A stretch of 64,000 nucleotides of DNA from Chitinophagaceae bacterium (GCA_024508725.1 JANINS010000003.1:806001-870000), one strand, 5' to 3'; counted from the stretch's first letter, positions 8,948 through 17,321 are shown. The notes: a model not told the origin generated them from the letters alone. Made by a program: numbers and translations.

Positions 8948-9187
8948 TTACTGGTCGAGGTGATGTTGTATCTCTGCCACTACTGCAGCAACAAGATGCT
9001 GATCTATCGTACCAGATAATTCCGGTGCAACCACGGCCCGATAATTTCTTTCTTCATCCGGTTCGAGAACAACCTCCATACCTTCAACATCAAGATAGAT
9101 TTTATGCGTATATCCTAATTGAAGAAGGCTGCCTTCTATTGTATAGTCTTTGCTATTATGATTGATCGTTAAAGAAAATGTTTCCAT
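8948..9187 (-). CDS. Small hypothetical protein downstream of antiporter, 79 aa
   Basis: A short, acidic, probably cytosolic protein (beta-rich start FSLTINHNSKDYTIEG, C-terminal helix VVAEIQHHLDQ). Its ATG overlaps the antiporter stop by one base (TAATG), so translation is likely coupled and a partner or accessory role is plausible. Family not recognised. Confidence 0.75.
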   Translation of the reverse strand: METFSLTINHNSKDYTIEGSLLQLGYTHKIYLDVEGMEVVLEPDEERNYRAVVAPELSGTIDQHLVAAVVAEIQHHLDQ

Positions 9188-11409
9188 TATTGTTTATTGG
9201 CAGATTTAAGTTGACGTAGTTTTTCCCTGTTGCTCACAACGAACAAGATGTCGTTTGGTTGAATGATCATATCTGACGAAGGATTGAGTATTCGCTCTTG
9301 ATTTCGTTGTAGTCCTACGATCAATGCACTTGCCTTTTCTCTTAAACCAGATTCACGGATAGTTTTTTCAGCGAGGTAAGGATATTGTGCTACACGCAAC
9401 TCTAATAATTCAACATCGCCATTATTGTCTCCAACAAGCGGCTCTTTGGGACGAAGCAATGCTTTTAATCGCTGTACCTGGTGATCGGTACCTAACACAA
9501 GTAATTCATCTCCCGGAAAGATCAATGAAGCTTTATCAGGTACTGGTATCTGGTATTCACCACGTTTTATCATTACAACGTTAATGCCTGCAATTTCACG
9601 CCATTGCAATTCAAGTAAAGATTTGCCAACGCAGGGAGCGTCGAAAGGAATTTTTACAGGCACAATTCTCGCATCCCATGGAGCAAGCTCAGAACGATTC
9701 AATCTGTCATCTTCCCGTTCTCGTTGATGCAGGTTACTAAGGAATCGTTTTTCAAGCCGATGATAAAATGATTGTATTCTCCCGCTGAAAATGATCAGCA
9801 GTACAATGATCATCGTTGTAAACAATATACCTGTATAAATATCAAAGAACCTATGCAGCAAAAATCCGATTACAAATGCTGTAAGTGCAAGTCTTAACCA
9901 GCGTGTAACGGCAACCGTACCCTTGAATCTTGGATTGTTTACTAATGTTGAATATGCCTGTGCCGGTGTTTTAATTGCCAAAGCCCACAAGAACGGACTC
10001 AACACAGCCAATGTAAGCAGGCAGGCCAAAGCTTTCGCCCAATCCGGATTATTATTTTTTTCCAGCCATGGTTTAACATATATAGACGCAAAAACCACTA
10101 CTGAAATGATCACGGTACATAACAACGTAATGTTTAGTAACGATGAACGAAGAAACAATTTCCATTCACTCGTTTTTGTTACCTGGCTTGTTGTTGTTGC
10201 ATAACGATTCAACCGTACAACCAATCCTTGCGGAAGCCGTTTCTGCAGCCATTGATTGAAAGGCTGAGCTGAACGGATCAGATAAGGAGTTGTAAGTGTT
10301 GTTACTGCAGATACTGCTACGGCAATGGGATATAGAAAATCGCTGGTAACCTTGAGCGTTAAACCAAGAGTGGCAATGATGAACGAGAATTCGCCGATCT
10401 GTGCGAGGCTAAATCCTGCTTGTACAGAAGTGGTGAGCTGTTGCCCGGAAAGCAATGCTCCGGCAGTAGTGCTGAGTATTTTACCTGCTATTGTTGCCAG
10501 GCATAAGATCAAAACGGGTATTGCATATTCAACCAGTATCGCAGGATCTATCAGCATACCAACCGATACAAAGAATATTGCACCGAACAGATCTTTTACA
10601 GGAGTAATAAGGTGTTCGATCTTTTCGGCTTTTGTAGTTTCAGCAAGTATCGATCCCATGATAAAAGCACCCAATGCAGGTGAAAAACCTACAGCATTGG
10701 CAAATACAACCATCAACAGGCATAACGCAATGGCGATGATCAGCAGCATTTCGTTACTGATGATATTGCGGATACGTTTAAGGAAAGTAGGTACCAGGAA
10801 AATGCCCATGAGAAACCATATCACCAGGAAGAATAACAGCTTTAGTATAGAATAGATCATCTCCATTCCTGCAAACTGACGGCTCACTGCTACAGTAGTT
10901 AACAATACCATCAGCACAATGGCAACAAGATCTTCAACGATCAAAACACCAAATACCAATGCCGCAAACTTTCTCGTTTTATAACCCAGTTCGTCAAATG
11001 CCCTGATAATAATAGTGGTAGATGAGATGGAAAGTATTCCACCAAGAAACAGGCTATCCATGCTGTTCCATCCCATGGCGGTTCCAACACCATAACCAAT
11101 AGCGATCATTACTACTACTTCAACAATTGCTGTTACCGAAGCAGGGCCTCCTACCTTTATCAGTTTCTTAAAACTAAACTCAAGCCCTAAACTGAATAGG
11201 AGAAATATCACTCCGATCTCGGCCCAGATCGTAATGTTTCCTCTTTCTGTTACGGTAGGCAGCCAATGAAAATAAGGACCAACTAAAAACCCGGCTATGA
11301 TATATCCAAGCACCAATGGTTGCTTAAGCCACTTGAATAATAAGGTGATCGCTGCAGCTGCAGCAAGTATCAGGGCAAGGTCAGTGATCAGGTGAGGAAG
11401 ATGCGCCAT
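9187..11409 (-). CDS. CPA2-family cation:proton antiporter with TrkA-C domains
   Basis: 740 aa. Residues 1-385 are a Na+/H+-exchanger domain with about 12 TM segments (early LGYIIAGFLVGP and GVIFLLFSLGLEF motifs typical of KefB/KefC/YbaL). Unusually, about four further TM segments follow (residues 415-545). Two RCK C-terminal (TrkA-C) domains end the protein (about 590-655 and 665-735; PGDELLVLG and PNDILFVVS). It probably exchanges K+ or Na+ for protons under ligand control. There is no Rossmann RCK-N domain between, unlike KefB/C. The start ATG is directly before a strong TM helix. Confidence 0.88.
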   Translation of the reverse strand: MAHLPHLITDLALILAAAAAITLLFKWLKQPLVLGYIIAGFLVGPYFHWLPTVTERGNITIWAEIGVIFLLFSLGLEFSFKKLIKVGGPASVTAIVEVVVMIAIGYGVGTAMGWNSMDSLFLGGILSISSTTIIIRAFDELGYKTRKFAALVFGVLIVEDLVAIVLMVLLTTVAVSRQFAGMEMIYSILKLLFFLVIWFLMGIFLVPTFLKRIRNIISNEMLLIIAIALCLLMVVFANAVGFSPALGAFIMGSILAETTKAEKIEHLITPVKDLFGAIFFVSVGMLIDPAILVEYAIPVLILCLATIAGKILSTTAGALLSGQQLTTSVQAGFSLAQIGEFSFIIATLGLTLKVTSDFLYPIAVAVSAVTTLTTPYLIRSAQPFNQWLQKRLPQGLVVRLNRYATTTSQVTKTSEWKLFLRSSLLNITLLCTVIISVVVFASIYVKPWLEKNNNPDWAKALACLLTLAVLSPFLWALAIKTPAQAYSTLVNNPRFKGTVAVTRWLRLALTAFVIGFLLHRFFDIYTGILFTTMIIVLLIIFSGRIQSFYHRLEKRFLSNLHQREREDDRLNRSELAPWDARIVPVKIPFDAPCVGKSLLELQWREIAGINVVMIKRGEYQIPVPDKASLIFPGDELLVLGTDHQVQRLKALLRPKEPLVGDNNGDVELLELRVAQYPYLAEKTIRESGLREKASALIVGLQRNQERILNPSSDMIIQPNDILFVVSNREKLRQLKSANKQ

Positions 11410-11571
11410 AAATTTATTTTCAACAGCTGCAGATCAGCAAAACAATTAAACCGATTTGTTGTTAGATAACAAGCAATACAACAAATGTTATCTTACAGTG
11501 CCGGTAAGATATGCTTCAATGCATATCGGGTGATTAATTAAATACAAACAGACCAGGAACAATTTTCCAGG

Positions 11572-11910
11572 TCATCGAAACTTATGATGCGGATATAATA
11601 GCAAAAAATGGTAAGTACTACCGCTTTCAACATTTAAAGAGATAATATCATCTGTATTTACAGATAAAAAAGAAAGTCTGGCATCAGAAGCAATTCCATC
11701 GCTACTTGTTCTGTCAACAATTTGAACCCCTGTTCTTACAAGGCTAATAATACCGCCAACCAGGTCGTCCTGGTTATCGTTGTGAGATCTTGTTAGTTTT
11801 GCTTTCTGTACGATGTTATGAGATGCTTTTATATTATTTGCAAGAACCGGAGAACCAGCACCTGCAAATAATAATATCACCACCGTCACTATGATCCGCA
11901 TCCATCTCAT
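11572..11910 (-). CDS. Small exported hypothetical protein, 112 aa
   Basis: An N-terminal signal peptide (basic MRWMR, hydrophobic core to about residue 20, cleavage near VLANN) precedes a polar region with SHNDNQDDLVGG and a C-terminal beta-type segment. Not recognised. It stands alone: the antiporter start lies 162 bases downstream and a terminator separates it from the DsbA-like gene. Confidence 0.6.
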   Translation of the reverse strand: MRWMRIIVTVVILLFAGAGSPVLANNIKASHNIVQKAKLTRSHNDNQDDLVGGIISLVRTGVQIVDRTSSDGIASDARLSFLSVNTDDIISLNVESGSTYHFLLLYPHHKFR

Positions 11911-12002
11911 GCTGCAAATATAACAAACCTTAACAAGCTTGCCGAAGCGTATGCATTTACTGATACGACAACAATATCAATCGGTGTTGCACCCAATGCA
12001 AA

Positions 12003-12031
12003 TAAGCTCAACCTTTTTACGGTTGAGCTTA
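12003..12031 (-). terminator. Hairpin terminator below the DsbA-like gene
   Basis: A perfect 11-bp stem (TAAGCTCAACC / GGTTGAGCTTA) with a 7-base loop, 21 bases past the stop of the minus-strand DsbA-like gene. The T-tract on that strand is weak. Confidence 0.7.
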
Positions 12032-12052
12032 CATTTTATCCAAAAGTTATCA

Positions 12053-12949
12053 CTATGCTATCTTTTTCCATAAACTACCATACGGAGTAGATATTTTACT
12101 GAATGTACCTGCTTCCTTCATCAAATGAAGATCATGTATAGCTTTATCAAGACCGGTTTCTCTGATCACCGCTAATTCTTTTTCAGCTATGGTGCTGTAC
12201 GATTGAAAGATCGCATCATCGTCTTTCAAAACCTTTTTAGTGATCCCTGGTAGTAACTGCAACAATGCAGTTTCATATTGCTCATAACTACTGCTACCAT
12301 AAAGTTTGAGCTTGCTTCCATCTTCACTGGTAAAATATATTGTAGGAAACCCTCTTACACCCCATTGTTTCGTGATTTCAAGGTCCTCTTCAAAAAAAGC
12401 GGTTGCTCTTCCTGCATAATCTACCATCAGTTGTTGTGTATCGAGACCACATTCTTCTGCTGCCTGCAATATGTTTCCTCCTTTGGCAATATTCTTTTTT
12501 TCAACAAAAACCATTTCACGCAAACGTCTTAATAATTTAATGGCTTTCTGCTCATCCTGTAACTGCGCTGCTTTAAAAGCGATGGATGCAGGATATGATG
12601 ATTGCAATGGATCTTCACGCCACACATTTGCATCGATAGGCATTTGGTAATGTTTCGCTGCTTCTTCCCAATGATCTGCAACTGAGGCAGGACCACTTAC
12701 ATCATTACCTCCATACGATTGCCAGCTTTTTAGCAGGCCACCCATCCGATATTCTATTTCGAAATGATCACCATATTCGAGTTTTAGTTTTCGCAGTTGA
12801 GGCTCTATACCCCAACATGCAGAACAGATTGGATCAGTAAAATAGATCATCTTCACTTTAGGCAATACAGTTGATGTAACTGTATCGCAACTTCCGGTAT
12901 GTATATCGCAGATCATGTTATTGTTTACAGGTGTTTTCATTTTATCCAT
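12053..12949 (-). CDS. DsbA-family thioredoxin-fold protein (FrnE/SpxH-like)
   Basis: 298 aa. A thioredoxin-fold core begins with IYFTDPICSACWG, giving a CxxC pair at C42-C45, and has the long helical insertion of DsbA/FrnE proteins. A second fold element (WGVRGFPTIYF, the cis-Pro loop) lies near residue 195. There is no signal peptide, so it acts in the cytoplasm, as a redox protein or a SpxH/YjbH-type protease adaptor; the sequence cannot decide. Last gene of the minus-strand run starting at 15581, with 28 bases between it and the DoxX gene. Confidence 0.8.
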   Translation of the reverse strand: MDKMKTPVNNNMICDIHTGSCDTVTSTVLPKVKMIYFTDPICSACWGIEPQLRKLKLEYGDHFEIEYRMGGLLKSWQSYGGNDVSGPASVADHWEEAAKHYQMPIDANVWREDPLQSSYPASIAFKAAQLQDEQKAIKLLRRLREMVFVEKKNIAKGGNILQAAEECGLDTQQLMVDYAGRATAFFEEDLEITKQWGVRGFPTIYFTSEDGSKLKLYGSSSYEQYETALLQLLPGITKKVLKDDDAIFQSYSTIAEKELAVIRETGLDKAIHDLHLMKEAGTFSKISTPYGSLWKKIA

Positions 12950-12977
12950 TTAGATGTTCATCAAAACTCAAATCATT

Positions 12978-13451
12978 CTACTGGTAAATTGCAACAGTAG
13001 GATCTTCCGGTTTATTTGCCGGATGATAGCCTTTGATATCATTTCGCTTTAATAAATAATCAACAGAATACTTACCGCTTCCGCCAATCATCAGGGCTGA
13101 GAAACCCAGCATATACATTAATGCGAGTTCCTGCTTTGCAAAAGGATCGGCTGCATGCACTACGAATGCCGCGATCAACATCGTAATAACTACAGGCACT
13201 GCTGCATATCTGGTTTTCCAACCAATCATCACCAGTAACGAACAGATCACTTCGGCAAATACTGCGAGCATTAATGAAGTTGTTGCACTCATACCCATCA
13301 CAGATGGAAATTGTATATCGGCAGAGGAAAAAAGCATGATCATTTTTGGAAGACCATGCACTAGCATTAAACTTCCTAAGCCAACTCTTAATAGCAGCAA
13401 GGCAGTATTGTTGCCTTTAGTAACTGCCGGTAACTCTTTGTTTCTTTTCAT
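12978..13451 (-). CDS. DoxX family membrane protein
   Basis: 157 aa with four TM segments and the DoxX pattern (LLLRVGLGSLMLVHGLPK at the start, a central LAVFAEVICSLLVMIG, a third helix near VVITMLIAAFVVHAADPF). DoxX-like proteins sit in the inner membrane and are linked to redox and thiol stress in other phyla. It lies between DsbA-like and SDR genes, in line with a redox/aldehyde-stress operon. A long inverted repeat upstream may modulate expression. Confidence 0.88.
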   Translation of the reverse strand: MKRNKELPAVTKGNNTALLLLRVGLGSLMLVHGLPKMIMLFSSADIQFPSVMGMSATTSLMLAVFAEVICSLLVMIGWKTRYAAVPVVITMLIAAFVVHAADPFAKQELALMYMLGFSALMIGGSGKYSVDYLLKRNDIKGYHPANKPEDPTVAIYQ

Positions 13452-13464
13452 AAACTAAATAATG

Positions 13465-13517
13465 TGTTACGCATTGCTCAAACCAACATACCCCAAATCA
13501 CACTGCAATGCGTAACA
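13465..13517. repeat. Perfect 13-bp inverted repeat between SDR and DoxX genes
   Basis: TGTTACGCATTGC (13465-13477) and its exact reverse complement (13505-13517) flank a 27-base loop. It fills the intergenic gap inside an otherwise tight gene run. It could be an mRNA-stabilising or attenuating hairpin, or a protein-binding site. Confidence 0.6.
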
Positions 13518-13528
13518 ATATTTTTAAA

Positions 13529-14278
13529 TTATTGCGCCAGGTATCCACCATCTGCAGGATAATAAGCACCTGTTACAAAAGATGATTTCGACGATGCAAG
13601 CCATAAGATCAATTCAGCGATCTCTTCTGCTTCTCCTAATCGTCCGATTGGGTGTAGATTTACCAATGCATCTAAAGCATTCTTATCAAGACTTTTCTCT
13701 ACAAGAGGTGTTTTAATATAACCAGGGCCTACTGCGTTGATACGAATTTTCTTATCAGCATATTCCAGTGCCGCTGCTTTCGTTAATCCAACCACGCCAT
13801 GTTTGGCAGCTACATAAGCAGGTGAAAATCTTGTTCCGGTATTACCCAGTATCGATGCGATATTAATGATGCTTCCTCCTTTATTAATCATTGCAGGAAG
13901 CTGGTAACGCAATCCGTAGAACACACCCGACAAGTTAATATCGATCACTTTTTGCCATCCGTCTAGTGGATACTCACCTGTAACACCTAACGGACCACCA
14001 ATACCGGCATTATTTACAGCAATGTCAACTGAGCCGAACGCTTCTATCGCTTTTTTAACCAGTGTTTCGTTGTCTTCAGGTTTCGATGAATCTGCTTTCA
14101 CAAAAACAGCCTCTCCGCCTTTCGAAATTATTTCTTTAACTACTGCGTCTCCATGTGTTTCATTGATATCCGACACTATCACTTTTGCTCCTTCAGTTGC
14201 AAATAATAATGCTGTGGATTTGCCTATACCCGAGCCTGCTCCGGTAATAATAGCAACTTTGTTCTCTAACTGTTTCAT
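13529..14278 (-). CDS. Classical short-chain dehydrogenase/reductase
   Basis: 249 aa, full-length classical SDR. Cofactor motif TGAGSGIG (residues 12-19), NNAG (about 90-93), catalytic Ser in NIASILGN and the YVAAK catalytic pair (about residues 155-159). The Asp in SDIN after the second beta strand suggests NAD+ preference. The substrate cannot be told. Member of the minus-strand redox run; 29 bases downstream of the YceI gene. Confidence 0.9.
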   Translation of the reverse strand: MKQLENKVAIITGAGSGIGKSTALLFATEGAKVIVSDINETHGDAVVKEIISKGGEAVFVKADSSKPEDNETLVKKAIEAFGSVDIAVNNAGIGGPLGVTGEYPLDGWQKVIDINLSGVFYGLRYQLPAMINKGGSIINIASILGNTGTRFSPAYVAAKHGVVGLTKAAALEYADKKIRINAVGPGYIKTPLVEKSLDKNALDALVNLHPIGRLGEAEEIAELILWLASSKSSFVTGAYYPADGGYLAQ

Positions 14279-14307
14279 GTGATTACTTTTTAGAGATGAA
14301 AAAATAT

Positions 14308-14892
14308 TTATTGAACGAACTCACCATCAGCCTTAATGCTCACCTTATCGCTGATCATTGGAGGAGGAAAGCCATTGCCAAGGTTGAAGTCTGAACGTTT
14401 GATTGTTCCGGTTACCTGGAAACCTGCTGTTTGCTTTTGATTCATCGCATTCACAGTTGAACCACGATACAAAAGATCTAGTGTTACCTGTTTCGTAACG
14501 CCATGAATCGTGAGGTCTCCGGTTACTTTGTATTTATCCTTTCCCGATTTCTTTAGGGATGTGCTCTTAAAATTGATCGTAGGATATTTTGCAACATCAA
14601 AAAAATCTGCACTCTTCAGGTGATTGTCCCTCGCCTCAACCCTTGTATCGATCGAGTTAACCTTTGCTGTAAACTCGAATACTGCATCGCTGAAATCAGG
14701 TTTTGATGATGTAATGGTTGCATCAAAATCATTAAACGTTCCTGTTACATCTGCAATGCCAAGGTGCGTTACTGTGAACTGTGCCTGTGAGTGTGCATCA
14801 TCATTTGTCCATGTATACGTTGCGTAACTGAATGCACTAAGCATAATGAAAGCTGCAAATACGATCGAGATTCTTTTTGTTATAGATTTCAT
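14308..14892 (-). CDS. YceI family periplasmic lipid-binding protein
   Basis: 194 aa with an N-terminal signal peptide (MKSITKRISIVFAAFIMLSA) and the YceI lipocalin-like barrel: AQFTVTHLGIADVTGTF at the start, DTRVEARDNHLKSADFFD in the middle, GDLTIHGVTK towards the end. YceI proteins bind polyisoprenoids such as isoprenoid quinones in the periplasm. The gene is 26 bases below the F420/NADP reductase-like gene and shares its probable transcript. Confidence 0.92.
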   Translation of the reverse strand: MKSITKRISIVFAAFIMLSAFSYATYTWTNDDAHSQAQFTVTHLGIADVTGTFNDFDATITSSKPDFSDAVFEFTAKVNSIDTRVEARDNHLKSADFFDVAKYPTINFKSTSLKKSGKDKYKVTGDLTIHGVTKQVTLDLLYRGSTVNAMNQKQTAGFQVTGTIKRSDFNLGNGFPPPMISDKVSIKADGEFVQ

Positions 14893-14918
14893 TGGTTTGT
14901 GTTTTATGTTTTTTTGAA

Positions 14919-15581
14919 TTAATGATGTAATATTTTCCAGCCTGCAAGCCAGTTATAATTGTATTTCATTCCCAGGCGTATCAGCAACAACTGCATCGCT
15001 TCGAGTGTACGGCTTGTACTAAGATCGCCTGCGATGATAGGATTGAAACCTGCAGTACTTACCAGCTCCTTTACAGTTTCCATAGCATCTTCATCATTCC
15101 CGGCGATAAAAGCATCTGCCTGTTTTCCATCTATTACCGGCGTTGCAAAGTCAGCCGCAAAAGTTGTGTTGAAAGCCTTTACCACTTTTGCATTTGGTAA
15201 TAAATTCTGTAATTCTTCAGCCGCACTTGTTAAAGGTGATGTTATCAATCCGTCAAATGTTTCGTTGAGTGGATTAGCGATAGATATCACGATCTTTTGA
15301 TTGGCCACTTCCCTGATCTTTTCAACTATTTCTTTTTCGGCCTGGAAAGGAACAGCGAGGATGATGATATCAGCTTCCCAACTTGCTTCAGCCGAACAGG
15401 TGATTGCTTCAAGATCAGCCAAAGGATGCTCTTTCTTAATATCAGCACTTAATGCATCAAGTGCATTCTTGTCGTTTCCCTTTAGCAAAAGCCTGTAATT
15501 GCCTTTTGCCAGCGATCTTGCAATGGCAGCACCCATATTACCGGTGGCTCCTATAATTGCTATGGCTTGTTTTGTATTCAT
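14919..15581 (-). CDS. NADPH-dependent F420-reductase-like Rossmann protein
   Basis: The family (NADP_F420 / NpdG-like) is shown by the N-terminal IAIIGATGNMGAAIARSL, the DIIILAVPFQ strand and KVVKAFNTTFA near the middle. ATG at 15581 is chosen because the fold starts directly there. A 22-residue upstream extension to 15647 is in frame but overlaps a -7 box and an inverted repeat and has no family character. Bacteroidota usually lack F420, so the partner is more likely a flavin or another NADP substrate. It heads the minus-strand run 12053-15581. Confidence 0.82.
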   Translation of the reverse strand: MNTKQAIAIIGATGNMGAAIARSLAKGNYRLLLKGNDKNALDALSADIKKEHPLADLEAITCSAEASWEADIIILAVPFQAEKEIVEKIREVANQKIVISIANPLNETFDGLITSPLTSAAEELQNLLPNAKVVKAFNTTFAADFATPVIDGKQADAFIAGNDEDAMETVKELVSTAGFNPIIAGDLSTSRTLEAMQLLLIRLGMKYNYNWLAGWKILHH

Positions 15582-15602
15582 TTTCGTTTCAAATTGATAA
15601 TG

Positions 15603-15610
15603 CAAAACTA
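15603..15610 (-). promoter_or_regulatory. -7 box of the redox gene run
   Basis: The minus strand reads TAGTTTTG (TAnnTTTG), 21 bases before the ATG at 15581. GCAAT-containing half-sites lie just upstream. Confidence 0.45.
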
Positions 15611-15656
15611 CTATTGCATGACGCCATGCACCATTGCGTTTGGGCAATAAATAGTC

Positions 15657-15670
15657 TTGATTAAAATCAA
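15657..15670. promoter_or_regulatory. FNR-type operator TTGAT-N4-ATCAA
   Basis: TTGATTAAAATCAA is an exact match to the known FNR consensus TTGATNNNNATCAA. It lies about 60 bases upstream of the inferred start site for the 15581 gene and just past the stop of a Crp/Fnr regulator whose recognition helix has the ETxSR pattern of FNR. Confidence 0.55.
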
Positions 15671-15717
15671 TGAAACGGGATAAAAAAGATAGTACGTTAC
15701 AAGCTCATCATTAACCG

Positions 15718-16299
15718 CTATCTACGTGTGGTGATCTTTTTCCGAACCCGGCTTAATGTTTCAGGAGTTAATCCCATATAAGAAGCGATCATGTGTTGCG
15801 GTACTCTTTGTACAATATGCGGATAAAGGGCAGTGAATCCCTGGTAGCGTTCTTCAAGCGGAAGACTAATCACAGAAGTTAGTCGCTTTTGCAATGCGAT
15901 ATATGCACTCGTGATCTGGAGGCGTATCCAGGTTTCATAAACAGGAAGCTTATGCAGTAAATCCTCGTGAGCGCCTTTACTTATAAGCAGCAACTCACAA
16001 TCTTCTATTGCATCAATGGTATAAGTCGCAGGCTCTGCCGTTAAGAAACTATACAGATCTGATATCAACCATCCTTCTATGGCGAACTGGATAATATGTT
16101 CGTTACCTTTTTCACCAATGGTATAAGACCTTAAAACACCTTTTTCAACAAAGGCAACGAATTTGCAAACATCTCCTTCCTGTAACAGGTATTGCTTTTT
16201 TCTAAGCTTTTTAGGCGTAAGATATGATTTAAGAATTGCCTGGTCTTTCTTAGTTAATGAAACTTGCTTTTGAATCGTTTCGAAAAATACTTCGTACAT
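15718..16299 (-). CDS. Crp/Fnr family transcriptional regulator
   Basis: 193 aa: an N-terminal cyclic-nucleotide-type beta roll (about 25-115; LLQEGDVCKFVAFVEKG) and a C-terminal winged helix (about 150-190; VPQHMIASYMGLTPETLSRVR). There is no N-terminal Cys cluster, so it does not carry an FNR-type iron-sulphur cluster, and the phosphate-binding Arg-Ala of Crp is absent; the effector is unknown. The recognition helix TPETLSR (E180, S183, R184) matches FNR contact residues. It precedes the redox run in the same orientation and is a good candidate for its regulator. Confidence 0.9.
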   Translation of the reverse strand: MYEVFFETIQKQVSLTKKDQAILKSYLTPKKLRKKQYLLQEGDVCKFVAFVEKGVLRSYTIGEKGNEHIIQFAIEGWLISDLYSFLTAEPATYTIDAIEDCELLLISKGAHEDLLHKLPVYETWIRLQITSAYIALQKRLTSVISLPLEERYQGFTALYPHIVQRVPQHMIASYMGLTPETLSRVRKKITTRR

Positions 16300-16368
16300 T
16301 AAACTGAAGTTACAGAATTCTATCAGCCACTCAACACCTTTTCATTTATTACCTATAAAGATCAAAAT

Positions 16369-16674
16369 ATGGATAACTATATTACTTTATCTGAAACAAT
16401 GAACAAATTGCGTAATGAAGGTTATACGGAAGATTTCAACCTCCGGCAAAACTGTATCGAATGTCGCAATGGCGAGTATAAAATTTTTGCGGAAGATTTT
16501 AAAGTAGATAAATATTATCGCTTCGAAGGTGCCAGCAATCCTTCTGACTCGTCTATACTTTATGCGATATCCTCAGACCGTTTCGGTTTGAAAGGAGTAT
16601 TGGTAAATGGATATGGCATATACAGTGATCCTGCAACAGATGAGCTGATGGAAAAACTTCGCATAAGAGAATAA
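16369..16674 (+). CDS. Conserved small hypothetical protein, 101 aa
   Basis: A family recurrent in Bacteroidota that is sometimes labelled phosphoribosylpyrophosphate synthetase without evidence; no PRPP motif is present. Residues 1-90 are alpha/beta (TLSETMNKLRNEGYTEDF, then FKVDKYYRFEGASNPSDSSILYAI), with a GLKGVLVNGYG strand near the end. Two Cys sit at residues 29 and 32. It is divergent from the Crp/Fnr gene and shares a 69-base control region with it. Confidence 0.75.
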   Translation: MDNYITLSETMNKLRNEGYTEDFNLRQNCIECRNGEYKIFAEDFKVDKYYRFEGASNPSDSSILYAISSDRFGLKGVLVNGYGIYSDPATDELMEKLRIRE

Positions 16675-16790
16675 TCTCTTTATCGATGCAGCTTTAATAA
16701 TGTTGTTGATTTATATCAATGCTATTTCTTATCCAAAGACAACGTATTCCAAAAAGCACAATGATAGCTTTGCATATAAATACTTTAGCT

Positions 16791-16898
16791 ATGTCAACAA
16801 CATATATCATTGCGCTGATCATTACAGCAGTCATATCAAGTTCTTTATTATTGATCTTGAAGATCAATCTTCAACAACAGAAGAAAATAAAGAAATGA
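16791..16898 (+). CDS. Possible 35-aa single-TM peptide
   Basis: A hydrophobic helix (YIIALIITAVISSSLLLIL, residues 5-23) is followed by a basic tail (QQQKKIKK), giving an N-out, C-in topology. It resembles the N-terminus of the 182-aa protein at 7588 (TM then KKQ-rich). It lies just before the second small-peptide gene. Coding is plausible but unproven; a 70-aa ORF in another frame over the same DNA looks less protein-like. Confidence 0.35.
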   Translation: MSTTYIIALIITAVISSSLLLILKINLQQQKKIKK

Positions 16899-16985
16899 TG
16901 AATATTAATTAACAAACGTTCAATCAAAGCTTCACTATAACTTAAACAGGAAGCTGCTTTACCTTTTTCTTAAATATTGAATTGA

Positions 16986-16993
16986 TAAATTTG
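16986..16993 (+). promoter_or_regulatory. -7 box directly before small peptide gene, copy 2
   Basis: TAAATTTG (TAnnTTTG) ends 4 bases before the ATG at 16998, the same geometry as copy 1. A leaderless transcript is the simplest reading. Confidence 0.5.
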
Positions 16994-16997
16994 AATT

Positions 16998-17159
16998 ATG
17001 ACAGGCAGGTGTGATCATATTGGTATCTTTCAAACACCGTTTCTTGTGTTGAATACGAGAAACAGCCTTACCTGTTCGTTTACAGAATTCTTCCCTTTCT
17101 GCGCTAAACTGTACTTCTTCAGCAGTTACAAAGACTTTAGTATTTCCGTTCCGGCGTGA
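16998..17159 (+). CDS. Small aromatic, Cys-containing peptide, copy 2 (53 aa)
   Basis: Homologue of the peptide at 7316-7480. The conserved block is RNSLTCSFTEFFPFC then AKLYFFSSYKDF, with the same Cys spacing and aromatic clusters; a third Cys sits at residue 5. The single clear ATG start gives nearly the same length as copy 1. Conservation extends N-terminal to the block at hydrophobic positions (LVLNTRNS). A 5-bp hairpin (17167-17193) follows the stop, and the 60-aa two-TM gene lies 162 bases further on. Function unknown. Confidence 0.68.
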   Translation: MTGRCDHIGIFQTPFLVLNTRNSLTCSFTEFFPFCAKLYFFSSYKDFSISVPA

Positions 17160-17321
17160 TTATTTGGCTGGTGAAATCGATTTAAAATCCAGCTCCGGCA
17201 AATACATGCTTCGTCAACAGATTGTTTGTCTGCAACAGCATAGCACCTATCCGTTTTATAAATTCTCGAGGGAGATATCCATGCTGTATCGCAGAAATTT
17301 CATCACTTAAAACCAGCAATC

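Noticed and set aside
10325-10855. 176-aa ORF opposite the antiporter
   Set aside because: Antisense shadow of a TM-rich gene; Ser/Ala/Thr-rich mirror composition.
15582-15647. N-terminal extension of the F420/NADP reductase-like gene
   Set aside because: The 22 added residues precede a fold that begins exactly at the internal ATG and they cover the -7 box.
16700-16912. 70-aa plus-strand ORF
   Set aside because: Composition is Asn/His/Lys/Tyr-rich as expected for translated AT-rich spacer; the alternative 35-aa TM frame inside it is more protein-like.
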